Positions 24,754-33,626 of a stretch of DNA of 49,107 nt are shown here, piece by piece. A program made the position numbers and the translations under genes. Source of the stretch: Sediminibacterium sp. C3. Lineage in GTDB: Bacteria > Bacteroidota > Bacteroidia > Chitinophagales > Chitinophagaceae. The stretch lies in contig NZ_KI669560.1 of assembly GCF_000508085.1 (NCBI RefSeq), forward strand, positions 2,169,665-2,218,771, written 5' to 3'. The notes beneath the pieces were generated by a model. The model was not told the DNA's origin and searched no databases. It saw only the letters and a list, made by a program, of their open reading frames with translations. The stretch's first letter is position 1. Every line of letters starts with the position of its first letter.

Positions 24754-25381
24754 GATTGGAATTGTTGACGACCATCAGATTGTTATTGACGGGCTTATAG
24801 CATTGTTGAAAAACGAAGACAGTATTGAAATTTCATTAACTGCCAATACGGGAAAAGAAATGCTGGATTTATTGTGTACTCAAAAGGTAGATGTATTATT
24901 AACTGATGTAATGATGCCGGAAATGAATGGGCTTGAATTTGCAGAGATGGTTAGTATACTTTATCCGGGTATAAAGATTCTTGCATTAAGCATGAACGGA
25001 GAAGGAACTGTAATTGACCAACTGGTTCAGAAAGCCTCTATAAGTGGTTATCTTTTAAAGCAAACAAATGCCAGAGAACTGGTACATGCCATTCAGAAAA
25101 TTGCCAGTGGAGGACAATACTTTCCGGAAGAAATTCTGGATGCCCTGGATGCTGTGGCACAAAGCAAAGGTGAAGTAAAAGCCGCTCACTTAACGCAACG
25201 TGAAATTGAAGTCATCTGTTTAATGGAAAAAGATATGTCTAACAAACAGATAGCAGACCAAATGCATATTGCCGTTAGAACAGTTGAAACCCATCGCAAA
25301 AATATTTTTCGCAAAACCGGAACTAACAATATTCTGTCTCTGGTCAAGTGGGCTTATGAGCACAAATTAATTCCTTCTTAA
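24746..25381 (+). CDS. NarL/FixJ-type response regulator
   Basis: A 211-residue transcription factor. The receiver domain (1-120) has the acidic pair D8-D9, the phosphorylated aspartate D54 in LLTDVMMPEMNG and the conserved K105 in GYLLKQTNA. A LuxR-type helix-turn-helix fills residues 147-208 (LTQREIEVICLMEKDMSNKQIADQMHIAVRTVETHRKNIFRKTG). The start overlaps the kinase gene by eight bases, so they are translationally coupled and form a cognate pair. The target genes are unknown. Its TAA stop shares the TTAA at 25378-25381 with the convergent fucosidase gene. Confidence 0.95.
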   Translation: MIKIGIVDDHQIVIDGLIALLKNEDSIEISLTANTGKEMLDLLCTQKVDVLLTDVMMPEMNGLEFAEMVSILYPGIKILALSMNGEGTVIDQLVQKASISGYLLKQTNARELVHAIQKIASGGQYFPEEILDALDAVAQSKGEVKAAHLTQREIEVICLMEKDMSNKQIADQMHIAVRTVETHRKNIFRKTGTNNILSLVKWAYEHKLIPS

Positions 25382-26712
25382 AATGCTTTTGCTTTTTTTA
25401 GCAGAGGCATTCCCTTAGATTCATTTACCACAATGGTTACTTCCGTTACTTGCATAGGCTTTGGTAACTTAATAATACGTTGACTGCCCACCGTAGTAAT
25501 TTTTTCCTGATGCACAAGCTCTCCATGTAATGAAAAACTAATAGTAGCAGCAGCAATTTTCTGACCGTATTTCAGTTGCTCATTTAAAATAATGCCATTA
25601 AAACTAACCGGGGATTTCAGCAAATAAAACCAGGTATATTTTTTCTGTGAATTATTTTTATCTGGTCCAGCTTCATTTAAAATCGCAGGCTTTAACAAAT
25701 CAGTCTGGTACAAGGCATCTATTTTTTGTTTCATTCCAGACAATGCTTTCTGATCATTTTCATGGATAAGCCCCCTTGTATCAGGAGGAACATTCAATAA
25801 TAAGTTAGCTCCTCTCCCAACGGATTTCATATAAATTTCAAATAACTGATCAGCTGACTTTACCTTATCATTTTCTGTATCTCTGTAAAACCAACCTGGT
25901 CTGATACTCACGTCTACTTCTGCTGGAATGTATTGAGCGCCTTTGTAATTACCGGACTCCAATGTATCCTGACTGGGTGCACCGTGCCCTCTTTTGAATC
26001 CGGCAGTATCCAGTAAATTCCAATTGGTAACCCCTGCATACCCACTTTCATTTCCAACCCATCTGATATCTGGTCCGATATCACTGAATATTACTGTCTG
26101 GGGCGAAATCTTCCTTACAAAATTCTCATATCGCCTCCAGTCGTATTGTTGTACTTTACCATTGGGTCCCTCTCCATTAGCACCATCCCACCAAAGTTCC
26201 CAGATAGGTCCGTAATTCTGAAAAATTTCTTGCAGCATATTTACAAATACATCATTGTATTTCTCGGTTCCATAGTCAGGATGATTTCGGTCCCAGGGTG
26301 ACAAATAAACACCAAAGAGCAATCCTGCTTTTTTGCAGGAAGCCGACAACATTGACAGAATATCCTTTTTAAAAGCACTTTCTCGAACCGTATGTGTGGA
26401 GTATTTACTAGGCCACAAACAAAATCCATCATGATGTTTGGCAGTAATGATTATCCCTTTTGCTCCGGATTCTTTGGCAATTTTACACCATTGATCTGTA
26501 TCTAGTTGTGATGGGTTGAAAATAGAAGTTTTTTCCTTACCGTCACCCCATTCTTTTCCCGTAAATGTATTAGGGCCAAAATGCATAAAGAAATAATAAT
26601 TATTCTCATGCCATTTTAACTGTGCATTACTGGGTAGCGGATTTCTACTCTGCGTGCTGGCGGTACTTAACCAAACAAAAAAACATACAACAAAACCTAT
26701 AAACTGCTTCAT
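25378..26712 (-). CDS. Alpha-L-fucosidase, GH29 family
   Basis: A 444-residue secreted glycosidase. A TTG at 26721 could add three codons, but the ATG at 26712 overlaps the previous stop as ATGA and begins a good signal peptide (MKQFIGFVVCFFVWLSTASTQS), so I chose it. The GH29 catalytic barrel is recognisable from WHENNYYFFMHFGPNTFTGKEWGDG, ITAKHHDGFCLWPSKYS, and the nucleophile D176 in WELWWDGANGE. A short C-terminal beta domain follows after about residue 330. It hydrolyses alpha-linked fucose. GH29-B members, specific for 1,3/1,4 linkages, often have this shorter style; I cannot settle the subfamily by eye. It is coupled to the esterase gene upstream. Confidence 0.9.
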   Translation of the reverse strand: MKQFIGFVVCFFVWLSTASTQSRNPLPSNAQLKWHENNYYFFMHFGPNTFTGKEWGDGKEKTSIFNPSQLDTDQWCKIAKESGAKGIIITAKHHDGFCLWPSKYSTHTVRESAFKKDILSMLSASCKKAGLLFGVYLSPWDRNHPDYGTEKYNDVFVNMLQEIFQNYGPIWELWWDGANGEGPNGKVQQYDWRRYENFVRKISPQTVIFSDIGPDIRWVGNESGYAGVTNWNLLDTAGFKRGHGAPSQDTLESGNYKGAQYIPAEVDVSIRPGWFYRDTENDKVKSADQLFEIYMKSVGRGANLLLNVPPDTRGLIHENDQKALSGMKQKIDALYQTDLLKPAILNEAGPDKNNSQKKYTWFYLLKSPVSFNGIILNEQLKYGQKIAAATISFSLHGELVHQEKITTVGSQRIIKLPKPMQVTEVTIVVNESKGMPLLKKAKAF

Positions 26713-27845
26713 TCTTTCCAATTATTACTCATCCAAATATAGAAAGAAGCAAATTCCTGTCGCCAGTATTTTTCATTATGTTGAGCCAGAGGATTAACAA
26801 CTGTTCTGATTTGTGCATTTTTCTTTTTTTGCATGATACCGGCAATCTTGTTTAAATCGTTAACCGCATTAGCCTCTTCTTTCCCCCCAGTATAAAAATA
26901 CATTCTTAGCATATCCATTCCATCCCATTGCTGTGCATCAACAGCAATCTGAGGAGAAATCCAGAAAGAAGGAGAAAATATAGCACCTCCGCCAAATACA
27001 GAAGCATACTTCAGCTGGCCATACCAACTGATTAATCCACCCATGCTGCTGCCTGCTATATAGGTATAATCACGCCCTTTCAGTGTTCTATACTTACTGT
27101 CTATGTATGGCTTAAGTGTTTCTGCTATAAACTGAAGATATTCATTCCCCATTCCCTTTCCATATTGAAAATGATCATAAGGATTATATTCATTGATTCT
27201 TTTTGTGCCACCATGATCAATTCCTACTACAATACATTCTTTAAACCCTTTACCCTGTAAGCTATCCAGACATTCATCTACTCCCCACTCTTCTGCAAAT
27301 GCTGTTTTTTCATTGAAGAGATTCTGTCCGTCCTGCATATACAATACCGGATATTTTTTATCGCTGCCCGCATAGGATTTAGGCAGATAAATCCAGATTC
27401 TTCTTTTAGCATTCAACTGTGGCATGGCAAAAGCTGTATCCATTAGTTTTACCTGAGGACTGGCAGTAAATGCTTTTGGCTTTTCAGGATAATCATCCTT
27501 CCATCCCTCAATGACGAATTCGTTGGAAACATCCCCGTTTATTTCAATTATTCGCTCAGCTATATCTCTACCATCAGCAGTTGATTCTTGTTTATTCTGA
27601 CCTCTCGAGAATTTAAATGCATAAGTGCCCGGAGCCATATTAATCAATACAATACTTTTTCTTCCCCCGCTAAAGGGCTTTAGTTTATACTGAGGGTCCT
27701 GTGGATTCCAGTTATTAAAAGTACCGGAGAGATAAATATCTTCATTCCCGCGGGTAGCCACATTGGTCACCACAAATCTTGCACTATACTGTGCCATTAG
27801 TGAAGAACTGCATGCAATCATCAGAAACAATAAAAACTTTCTCAT
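26709..27845 (-). CDS. Secreted esterase with N-terminal glycogen-binding-like domain (CE1/Fes-like)
   Basis: A 378-residue protein with a signal peptide (MRKFLLFLMIACSSSLMAQ). An immunoglobulin-like CBM48/AMPK-type domain (about 20-115) contains IYLSGTFNNWNPQDPQYKLKP. An alpha/beta-hydrolase of the putative esterase family (about 135-378) follows. The nucleophile is S267 in GSSMGG. RRIWIYLPKSYAG and YPVLYMQDGQNLF are the typical early strands, and QHNEKYWRQEF carries the likely catalytic histidine. Relatives act on ferulate, acetyl or siderophore esters, so the substrate is open. The stop overlaps the start of the fucosidase gene, suggesting joint action on a decorated glycan. Confidence 0.88.
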   Translation of the reverse strand: MRKFLLFLMIACSSSLMAQYSARFVVTNVATRGNEDIYLSGTFNNWNPQDPQYKLKPFSGGRKSIVLINMAPGTYAFKFSRGQNKQESTADGRDIAERIIEINGDVSNEFVIEGWKDDYPEKPKAFTASPQVKLMDTAFAMPQLNAKRRIWIYLPKSYAGSDKKYPVLYMQDGQNLFNEKTAFAEEWGVDECLDSLQGKGFKECIVVGIDHGGTKRINEYNPYDHFQYGKGMGNEYLQFIAETLKPYIDSKYRTLKGRDYTYIAGSSMGGLISWYGQLKYASVFGGGAIFSPSFWISPQIAVDAQQWDGMDMLRMYFYTGGKEEANAVNDLNKIAGIMQKKKNAQIRTVVNPLAQHNEKYWRQEFASFYIWMSNNWKE

Positions 27846-27856
27846 GTATTAAAATT

Positions 27857-27895
27857 AATAAAAATTAAAGCCCCATGGTTAACAGGGGGCTTTAA
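27857..27895 (-). terminator. Terminator after the LolA-like gene
   Basis: A 10-bp stem TTAAAGCCCC / GGGGCTTTAA (27865-27874 and 27886-27895), followed on the minus strand by TTTTTATTAATTTT. It ends the ftsK-lolA transcription unit and separates it from the esterase-fucosidase pair. Confidence 0.75.
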
Positions 27896-27951
27896 AAAAT
27901 GTGATAATTAAGATTGGTTTTTACCCAATTAGAAAGAAAATATTGTTTTAA

Positions 27952-28581
27952 TTAATCAAGAATTTCAGCATCTTTTGGGTAATTAGAACGGTTAAATACA
28001 AAAATCGCATCAGCCAGCTTTGCATTCAGGTTTATATTGTTTACACCTAACTCAGTTACGTTATTGCTTTTATCCACGATGCTGGCTTTAGCAAGCAGGC
28101 TGTTTTTTTTATTAAAATACAGCGTGACTTTCTGGAAATTCTTACGCTTATCCAATGGCACCATTTCTATTTCATTAAAGTTACCATTGCTGTTTACCAA
28201 CTTATAAGAAAAATCTTTATCATAAGATCCTGCCAACAACTTTTGAGGACTAAGGGTCTGGCTACTTTCTTCTACTGCAGATTTAGTAATGGTTTTGGCT
28301 CCATCGAAATTGTATACATTCTTCCCGTCACAGATGATTTCGGTTTTGCCTTGTTTCAAAACATATTTTTCACCACGCATCGAAAGTGAAAGCGCTTTGG
28401 TTCCATTGGCCTTACCCTTACTGGTGAAAGATTTCAGGGAAAAACTAGCCGTAATTCCTTTGGAAGCTTTTACTTTCGATCCAAAAGCATCAATAACTTT
28501 TTTTGCATTCGGATCATTTTGGGCCTGGGTAAAGAAAAATGTACAGAAACTGAATAAGGTAGCTATGTATAATTTATGCAT
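27952..28581 (-). CDS. LolA-like outer-membrane lipoprotein carrier protein
   Basis: A 209-residue periplasmic protein. An upstream TTG at 28590 is less likely than the ATG at 28581, which starts a normal signal peptide (MHKLYIATLFSFCTFFFTQAQ). The mature part has the LolA/LolB half-barrel pattern: ITASFSLKSFTSKGK, MRGEKYVLKQGKTEIICDGKNVYNFD and KVTLYFNKKNSLLAKASIVDKSNN. LolA ferries lipoproteins from LolCDE to the outer membrane. Bacteroidota usually lack a recognisable LolB. Pairing with ftsK on the same strand, about 96 bases apart, is common in the phylum by my recollection. Its own -7 element suggests separate expression is possible. Confidence 0.85.
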   Translation of the reverse strand: MHKLYIATLFSFCTFFFTQAQNDPNAKKVIDAFGSKVKASKGITASFSLKSFTSKGKANGTKALSLSMRGEKYVLKQGKTEIICDGKNVYNFDGAKTITKSAVEESSQTLSPQKLLAGSYDKDFSYKLVNSNGNFNEIEMVPLDKRKNFQKVTLYFNKKNSLLAKASIVDKSNNVTELGVNNINLNAKLADAIFVFNRSNYPKDAEILD

Positions 28582-28598
28582 GTAAATCAATTAGGCTG

Positions 28599-28606
28599 CA
28601 AATATA
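28599..28606 (-). promoter_or_regulatory. Minus-7 element for the LolA-like gene
   Basis: TATATTTG followed by C on the minus strand is an exact match, 17 bases before the ATG at 28581. It lies in the ftsK-lolA gap. No -33 TTG is seen. Confidence 0.45.
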
Positions 28607-28677
28607 CAGTTTCGACCGGTTTAGGTGGATTTGAGGTATTAAAGTTTCGGTAAAATGGCTCCAATTTTAGATAAACC

Positions 28678-31311
28678 CTAACTCATTGTATCAAGAAAAG
28701 ACTGTAATTCTGAATCTGTTTTAAACAATACTTCTCTTGCTTTACTGCCTTGATTGGGTCCAACTATACCAGCAGCTTCCAATTGGTCCATTAATCTTCC
28801 TGCACGGTTGTATCCCAGTTTCATTCTTCTTTGAATCAGTGAAGTTGACCCCATCTGACTGCTCACAATCAATCTGGCTGCGTCTTCAAAGAGCGGATCA
28901 CGATCATTTGCATCAAAATCCCGGCCTTCCATATCTTTCTCATCTGTATACTCCGGCAATAAAAATGCCTGAGGATATCCTTTTTGGTTGCCAATAAAAT
29001 CACAAACAGCATCTACTTCGGGGGTATCTACAAAGGCACACTGCAAACGGGTTATTTCTCCATTATAACTAACAAGCATATCCCCTTTCCCGATTAATTG
29101 TTCTGCCCCGCCAGCATCCAGAATAGTACGGCTATCAATTTTACTGGAAACCTTGAATGCAATTCTTGCAGGGAAATTGGCTTTAATGGTACCCGTAATT
29201 ATATTTACAGAAGGACGCTGTGTAGCAATAATTAAATGTATTCCTATTGCTCTGGCCAGCTGTGCCAGTCGCGCAATAGGCATTTCTACTTCCTTTCCTG
29301 CTGTCATAATCAAATCGGCAAACTCATCTACCACCAGTACAATAAACGGCAGATACTGGTGCCCTTTTTCCGGGTTCAGTTTTCTGGCTGTGAATTTTTC
29401 GTTGTATTCCTTGATATTTCTACAACCTGCTTCTTTTAGCAAATCGTAACGGTTATCCATTTCAATACAAAGCGCATTTAACGTATACACCACTTTTTTG
29501 GTATCCGTTATTATAGACTCTTCTTCGCCGGGCAATTTGGCTAAAAAATGTTTTTCAATAACACGATATAAGCTCAACTCCACTTTCTTTGGATCTACCA
29601 GTACAAACTTTAACTGTGATGGATGCTTTTTATAGAGTAATGAAACCAGAATGGCATTAAGCCCAACTGACTTACCCTGACCTGTGGCACCAGCCATCAG
29701 TAAGTGTGGCATGGTAGCCAGATCAACAATGAAATTATCGTTGTCGATTTTTTTACCAATTGCAATAGGCAAAGAAAAATTGCTGTTCTGAAATTTCTCA
29801 CTGGCAAGCAAGGTTTTCATACTTACCACTGTTTTTCTAACATTGGGAACTTCTATTCCAATGGTTCCTTTTCCAGGTATAGGAGCAATAATTCGTATTC
29901 CCAATGCCGCCAGACTCAGAGCAATATCATCTTCGAGATTTTTAATACGGCTTATTCGTACTCCCGGAGCAGGAACAATTTCATATAATGTAACGGTAGG
30001 GCCTACTGTTGCAGCAATTCGCTGAATAGCGATATCATAGTTTTTAAGGGTGGCTATGATTTGATTTTTATTGGTCTCCAACTCGGCAGGATCATGTACG
30101 ATTTTTTCACTGCCATGTGTTTCCAGTAAATCCAGTCCCGGATATTTATAATTTTTTAAATCGAGGGTAACGTCGTATTTAGTAGACAGGCTTCCGACGG
30201 TGGCTGCTATACTTTCTGCTTCAGCTTCTGTTACAAGTTCCGGCTGATCCTTTATTTCCAGTTCCAGATTGTCAGACTCTTCTTCCTCTTCTTCTTCCTC
30301 TTCCTCATCATCCAACCACTCTTCCTGTTCTTCAGTTAATTCATCGTTTACTTCTGCTGCGTTTTCCTCTTCGCTTAAATCAGTTGGCTCCAGGCTCAGA
30401 TTCATTGAATCGTCATCAGAATCTGGCTCTTTTTCAACCATATCAAACCGATGCATTGGATTACCTGGTTGCTCGGCCGCAGGCATTATTACCGAAATAG
30501 TACTGGCTTCATTTTTCAGTTTATTCTTACTGACTAATGCATCCTCTTCATCCGGATTATTATCATGAGATTCATTGGTAAATGACGAATCATTTTCTTC
30601 CGTATGATCTAAAGCAACTTCAGGCAATTCATCATCAGCCGCTAAATTCCTTACCATCGTATCATCCGGAGCAGCATGGCTGTTCCATTTCCATTCTGGC
30701 AATGAAAATACCGGATTAAATCTCCAGATAAAATAACTGAACACGGTAAGTAACAACAAAGCTCCTGTACCCATCCTGCCAATCCATTTCTCCATCCACT
30801 CATTCAGGTATTCTCCTACCGCACCACCCCAGGAAAATTCAGCCCCTTTTGTAATAAACGCGCTGGCCATACTAAAAACAACAAGACCCACCAATACATA
30901 TTTCCCATTTCGCAAAAGCCTGAACACCTTTTTTCCAAAAAGCAAATTCACCCCAATTACAAAAAATACGGTGCAGAATAAATAAGAGGCTAATCCAAAT
31001 CCATTGTACCATAATGAATGTGAAATATATGCACCCAATACCCCCAATAAATTATTAACTCTTACATCATCTGTTGAAAATATCTGAACCCCGAATTGCT
31101 GTACTTTATCCTGATCTTCCTGCCAGGTAAACAAATAAGAGGTGAATGCTATAAATAAGAATCCCGCCAATAATAAGCAGGCAGAACCGATTATTTTCTC
31201 GGTCCTTTCGTCCTTCACCACTTCTGCAACCGATACAGTGGCGTCTTTATCCGGATTTAATTCCTCCGGGTCTGGTGGCGGTGGCGTCTTTTTTCTTAGG
31301 GTATTTGCCAT
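28678..31311 (-). CDS. ftsK: DNA translocase FtsK/SpoIIIE
   Basis: An 877-residue hexameric motor that pumps chromosome termini through the division septum. About four N-terminal membrane helices lie within residues 35-200. An acidic, low-complexity linker follows (about 210-360), including an uninterrupted run of ten glutamates after EEWLDD. The motor has Walker A GATGQGKS, Walker B VLVVDEFADL and the TQRPSVNIITGTIK stretch. The C-terminal winged-helix gamma domain (LFEDAARLIVSSQMGSTSLIQRRMKLGYNRAGRLMDQLEAAGIVG) reads KOPS-like DNA sites. The linker is shorter than in E. coli FtsK, which is usual for this phylum. Confidence 0.97.
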   Translation of the reverse strand: MANTLRKKTPPPPDPEELNPDKDATVSVAEVVKDERTEKIIGSACLLLAGFLFIAFTSYLFTWQEDQDKVQQFGVQIFSTDDVRVNNLLGVLGAYISHSLWYNGFGLASYLFCTVFFVIGVNLLFGKKVFRLLRNGKYVLVGLVVFSMASAFITKGAEFSWGGAVGEYLNEWMEKWIGRMGTGALLLLTVFSYFIWRFNPVFSLPEWKWNSHAAPDDTMVRNLAADDELPEVALDHTEENDSSFTNESHDNNPDEEDALVSKNKLKNEASTISVIMPAAEQPGNPMHRFDMVEKEPDSDDDSMNLSLEPTDLSEEENAAEVNDELTEEQEEWLDDEEEEEEEEEESDNLELEIKDQPELVTEAEAESIAATVGSLSTKYDVTLDLKNYKYPGLDLLETHGSEKIVHDPAELETNKNQIIATLKNYDIAIQRIAATVGPTVTLYEIVPAPGVRISRIKNLEDDIALSLAALGIRIIAPIPGKGTIGIEVPNVRKTVVSMKTLLASEKFQNSNFSLPIAIGKKIDNDNFIVDLATMPHLLMAGATGQGKSVGLNAILVSLLYKKHPSQLKFVLVDPKKVELSLYRVIEKHFLAKLPGEEESIITDTKKVVYTLNALCIEMDNRYDLLKEAGCRNIKEYNEKFTARKLNPEKGHQYLPFIVLVVDEFADLIMTAGKEVEMPIARLAQLARAIGIHLIIATQRPSVNIITGTIKANFPARIAFKVSSKIDSRTILDAGGAEQLIGKGDMLVSYNGEITRLQCAFVDTPEVDAVCDFIGNQKGYPQAFLLPEYTDEKDMEGRDFDANDRDPLFEDAARLIVSSQMGSTSLIQRRMKLGYNRAGRLMDQLEAAGIVGPNQGSKAREVLFKTDSELQSFLDTMS

Positions 31312-31315
31312 GTAT

Positions 31316-31323
31316 CAAATATA
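31316..31323 (-). promoter_or_regulatory. Minus-7 element abutting the ftsK start codon
   Basis: TATATTTG on the minus strand matches exactly and ends four bases before the ftsK ATG. If used, the transcript would be leaderless or nearly so. No TTTG -33 box is seen at 19-22 bases. Confidence 0.4.
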
Positions 31324-31395
31324 CTGTTTGCCTACCCTATTCTTGTTAGTTGAAGTACAATGTGCAAAAAAGCCTGAAGACTCCTCAGTTTTCCA

Positions 31396-31788
31396 CTATC
31401 CTTTAAAACGATATACTGAAAGGGCCAGCCAGATCCAGGCAAAAACCAATAACAATCCCCCGACAGGGGTAATGGCACCCAACCAATTAAATTGGGTATA
31501 GCCTGCTATCTGGAGAAAAGTCAGCAAATAGAGAGACCCTGAAAAAATAGCCATGCCTGCAATAAACATTTTGCCACTTAAAACCACCCCGCTTACAGGA
31601 AAGTAAGCATACAATAAGGAAGTCATTAATAAAGCAAATACGTGATAAAACTGATACTTCACTGCCGTTTCATAGGTATTGAGCTGGGCGGGAGTTGCCA
31701 GATTTTTTAACCCATGTGCCCCAAAAGCACCCAGACCAACTGCGATGGCACCAAGGATGGCTGCGGTAATAATAAACCCCTTATGCAT
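31396..31788 (-). CDS. DUF423 (YwdK-like) membrane protein
   Basis: A 130-residue inner-membrane protein with four predicted helices. It has the family opening ITAAILGAIAVGLGAFGAHGLK, followed by TYETAVKYQFYHVFALL, then MFIAGMAIFSGSLYLL and ITPVGGLLLVFAWIWLAL. DUF423 proteins are widespread and uncharacterised. The start overlaps the shikimate kinase stop by eight bases, so the two are translationally coupled. No functional link is known. Confidence 0.9.
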   Translation of the reverse strand: MHKGFIITAAILGAIAVGLGAFGAHGLKNLATPAQLNTYETAVKYQFYHVFALLMTSLLYAYFPVSGVVLSGKMFIAGMAIFSGSLYLLTFLQIAGYTQFNWLGAITPVGGLLLVFAWIWLALSVYRFKG

Positions 31789-32287
31789 ATGCTTTGATTT
31801 TTAATAACAGGGTTTTCAGGTTTATTTCATTCCCTATCAACCTGATATTTGCCTGACTATAATAGGGTGTTCTTTCAACTAAAAGCTTTTCTAGATATTG
31901 TTGCAGACCATTTTCATCAAGATGATTTAGTAAGGGCCTGTTGTTCGTTTCGTTTTTCAATCGACCTACTAAAACGGAAACGGGTTCATCCAGCCAAATG
32001 GTAATTCCCTGCTGATTCATCCACTTTATATTTTCATGAAAACAAGGAGTTCCCCCACCAGTTGCCAAAACAAAGGACTTCTTCTCGCCAAACCATCTTA
32101 ACAATTTTGCTTCTGCTTTTCTGAAATAGGTTTCACCTGAAGTTTCAAATATTTCGGCAATACTTGCTTCTTCTACTGCTTCGATTAATAAGTCAAGATC
32201 ATAAGCTGCTAACTTAAGTTTGGCAGCCAGTTCTTTTTTCCAGAACGATTTACCGCTACCCATCAACCCAAGTAAAAAAACTTTCAT
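31781..32287 (-). CDS. aroK: Shikimate kinase
   Basis: A 168-residue P-loop kinase that phosphorylates shikimate at the 3-hydroxyl in aromatic amino acid synthesis. Walker A is GLMGSGKS (7-14). The shikimate-binding DLDLLIE, the ETYFRKAEAKLL segment and the GGGTPCF loop follow the family. The lid segment carries NNRPLL with the conserved arginine. The length is normal. It shares a one-base overlap (TAATG) with the stop of the acyl-CoA dehydrogenase gene and overlaps DUF423 by eight bases. Confidence 0.95.
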   Translation of the reverse strand: MKVFLLGLMGSGKSFWKKELAAKLKLAAYDLDLLIEAVEEASIAEIFETSGETYFRKAEAKLLRWFGEKKSFVLATGGGTPCFHENIKWMNQQGITIWLDEPVSVLVGRLKNETNNRPLLNHLDENGLQQYLEKLLVERTPYYSQANIRLIGNEINLKTLLLKIKAYA

Positions 32288-33471
32288 TATTTAAAGGCAT
32301 TATACCCTGTAACATCCATACCAGTAATCAGCAAATGGATATCATGAGTACCTTCATAAGTAATAACACTTTCCAGGTTCATCATATGACGCATAATGCT
32401 GTATTCGCCGGTAATCCCCATTCCACCCAGCATTTGACGTGCATCTCTGGCAATATTGGTAGCAATTTCACAACTGTTTCTTTTTGCCATACTTACCTGC
32501 TGTGGAGTTGCTTTACCCTCATTCATCAATACTCCCAATCTCCAAACCAATAATTGTGCCTTGGTAATTTCTGTAATCATTTCGGCCAGCTTCTTTTGTT
32601 GTAGCTGGAATCCGCCAATGGGTCTGTCAAACTGCTGACGCTCCATGCTGTAACGCAATGCAGTATCATAACAATCCATGGCAGCTCCCAATGCGCCCCA
32701 GGCAATTCCATAACGGGCTTTAGTTAAACAACCTAAAGGCCCTTTTAATCCTTTTACATTCGGCAAAATATTCTCTTTGGGAACTTTTACATTGTCAAAT
32801 ACCAGTTCGCCCGTTGCACTAGCTCTTAAACTCCATTTACCATGAGTGGTTGGAGTTGAAAATCCTTCCATTCCTCTTTCAACAATTACACCCTGGATTT
32901 CATTTTGCTCGTTTCTTGCCCAAACTACTGCTACCGTTGCATAAGGTGCATTACTGATCCACATTTTTGCACCATTTAGAATTACATGGTCCCCCGCGTC
33001 TTTAATATTGGTTGTCATGCCAGCTGGATTACTACCATGATCAGGTTCCGTTAAACCAAAACAACCCAGCCATTCCCCGGAAGCTAACTTAGGCAGGTAT
33101 TTATTTCTTTGTGCTTCATTTCCATACGCATAAATAGGATACATTACCAGACTTCCCTGAACAGATGCTGTACTTCTTACACCACTGTCTCCTCTTTCCA
33201 ATTCCTGCATCATCAAACCATAGCTGATATAATCCAACCCTCCGCCTCCATACTGAGTAGGAACCGTAGGTCCAAAACAACCCAATTCACCCAGTTGAGC
33301 TACAATCTGCTCAGGAAACTCCGCACGCTGTGCATACTCTTCGATAATAGGCGAAATGTCTTTTTTCACATACGATCTAACAGTGTCTCTGATTAATTTG
33401 TGTTCTTCACTTAACAATTCATCTAACTGATAATAATCAGGAGACTGAAACAAATCGGTTCTGGCAGCCAT
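32287..33471 (-). CDS. gcdH: Acyl-CoA dehydrogenase, glutaryl-CoA dehydrogenase type
   Basis: A 394-residue FAD enzyme. The flavin-binding segment GCFGLTEPDHGSNPAGM and AKMWISNAPYATVAVVWA are typical. The catalytic base is E373 in VITYEGTHDIHLLITGMDVTGYNAF, which is close to known glutaryl-CoA dehydrogenases and unlike short-chain enzymes. It oxidatively decarboxylates glutaryl-CoA to crotonyl-CoA in lysine and tryptophan breakdown. Tryptophan-degrading genes (kynU, tryptophan dioxygenase) lie 3-6 kb away. A different acyl-CoA substrate cannot be excluded. The stop overlaps the start of shikimate kinase. Confidence 0.87.
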   Translation of the reverse strand: MAARTDLFQSPDYYQLDELLSEEHKLIRDTVRSYVKKDISPIIEEYAQRAEFPEQIVAQLGELGCFGPTVPTQYGGGGLDYISYGLMMQELERGDSGVRSTASVQGSLVMYPIYAYGNEAQRNKYLPKLASGEWLGCFGLTEPDHGSNPAGMTTNIKDAGDHVILNGAKMWISNAPYATVAVVWARNEQNEIQGVIVERGMEGFSTPTTHGKWSLRASATGELVFDNVKVPKENILPNVKGLKGPLGCLTKARYGIAWGALGAAMDCYDTALRYSMERQQFDRPIGGFQLQQKKLAEMITEITKAQLLVWRLGVLMNEGKATPQQVSMAKRNSCEIATNIARDARQMLGGMGITGEYSIMRHMMNLESVITYEGTHDIHLLITGMDVTGYNAFK

Positions 33472-33501
33472 GGTTGAAGTTTAAATCAAAAAATAATTGT
33501 A

Positions 33502-33529
33502 CAAAAATACTACTAATTAACTGCCCAAA
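33502..33529 (-). promoter_or_regulatory. Promoter candidate for the gcdH-aroK-DUF423 operon
   Basis: TATTTTTG (33502-33509) is an exact -7 match on the minus strand. A TTTG (33526-33529) lies 16 bases upstream, shorter than the usual 19-22. Confidence 0.45.
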
Positions 33530-33576
33530 AAAGTTTTGCATAAGGGTAGATTACACATATACAAATTGTCATCAAC

Positions 33577-33611
33577 AAAAATCCCCGACTGAATTCAGTC
33601 GGGGATTTTTT
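33577..33611. terminator. Bidirectional terminator after the S9 peptidase gene
   Basis: A perfect 26-base palindrome (33581-33606), with arm ATCCCCGACTGAA, flanked by A on the left and T on the right. It ends the S9 peptidase transcript on the minus strand, 20 bases past the stop. Confidence 0.85.
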
Positions 33612-33626
33612 ATAAATACCTGGAAA

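Noticed and set aside
30269..30568. Plus-strand frame with a long serine run
   Set aside because: It is the reverse complement of the FtsK glutamate-rich linker (repeated GAA/GAG read as TTC/CTC/TCT) and has no independent support.
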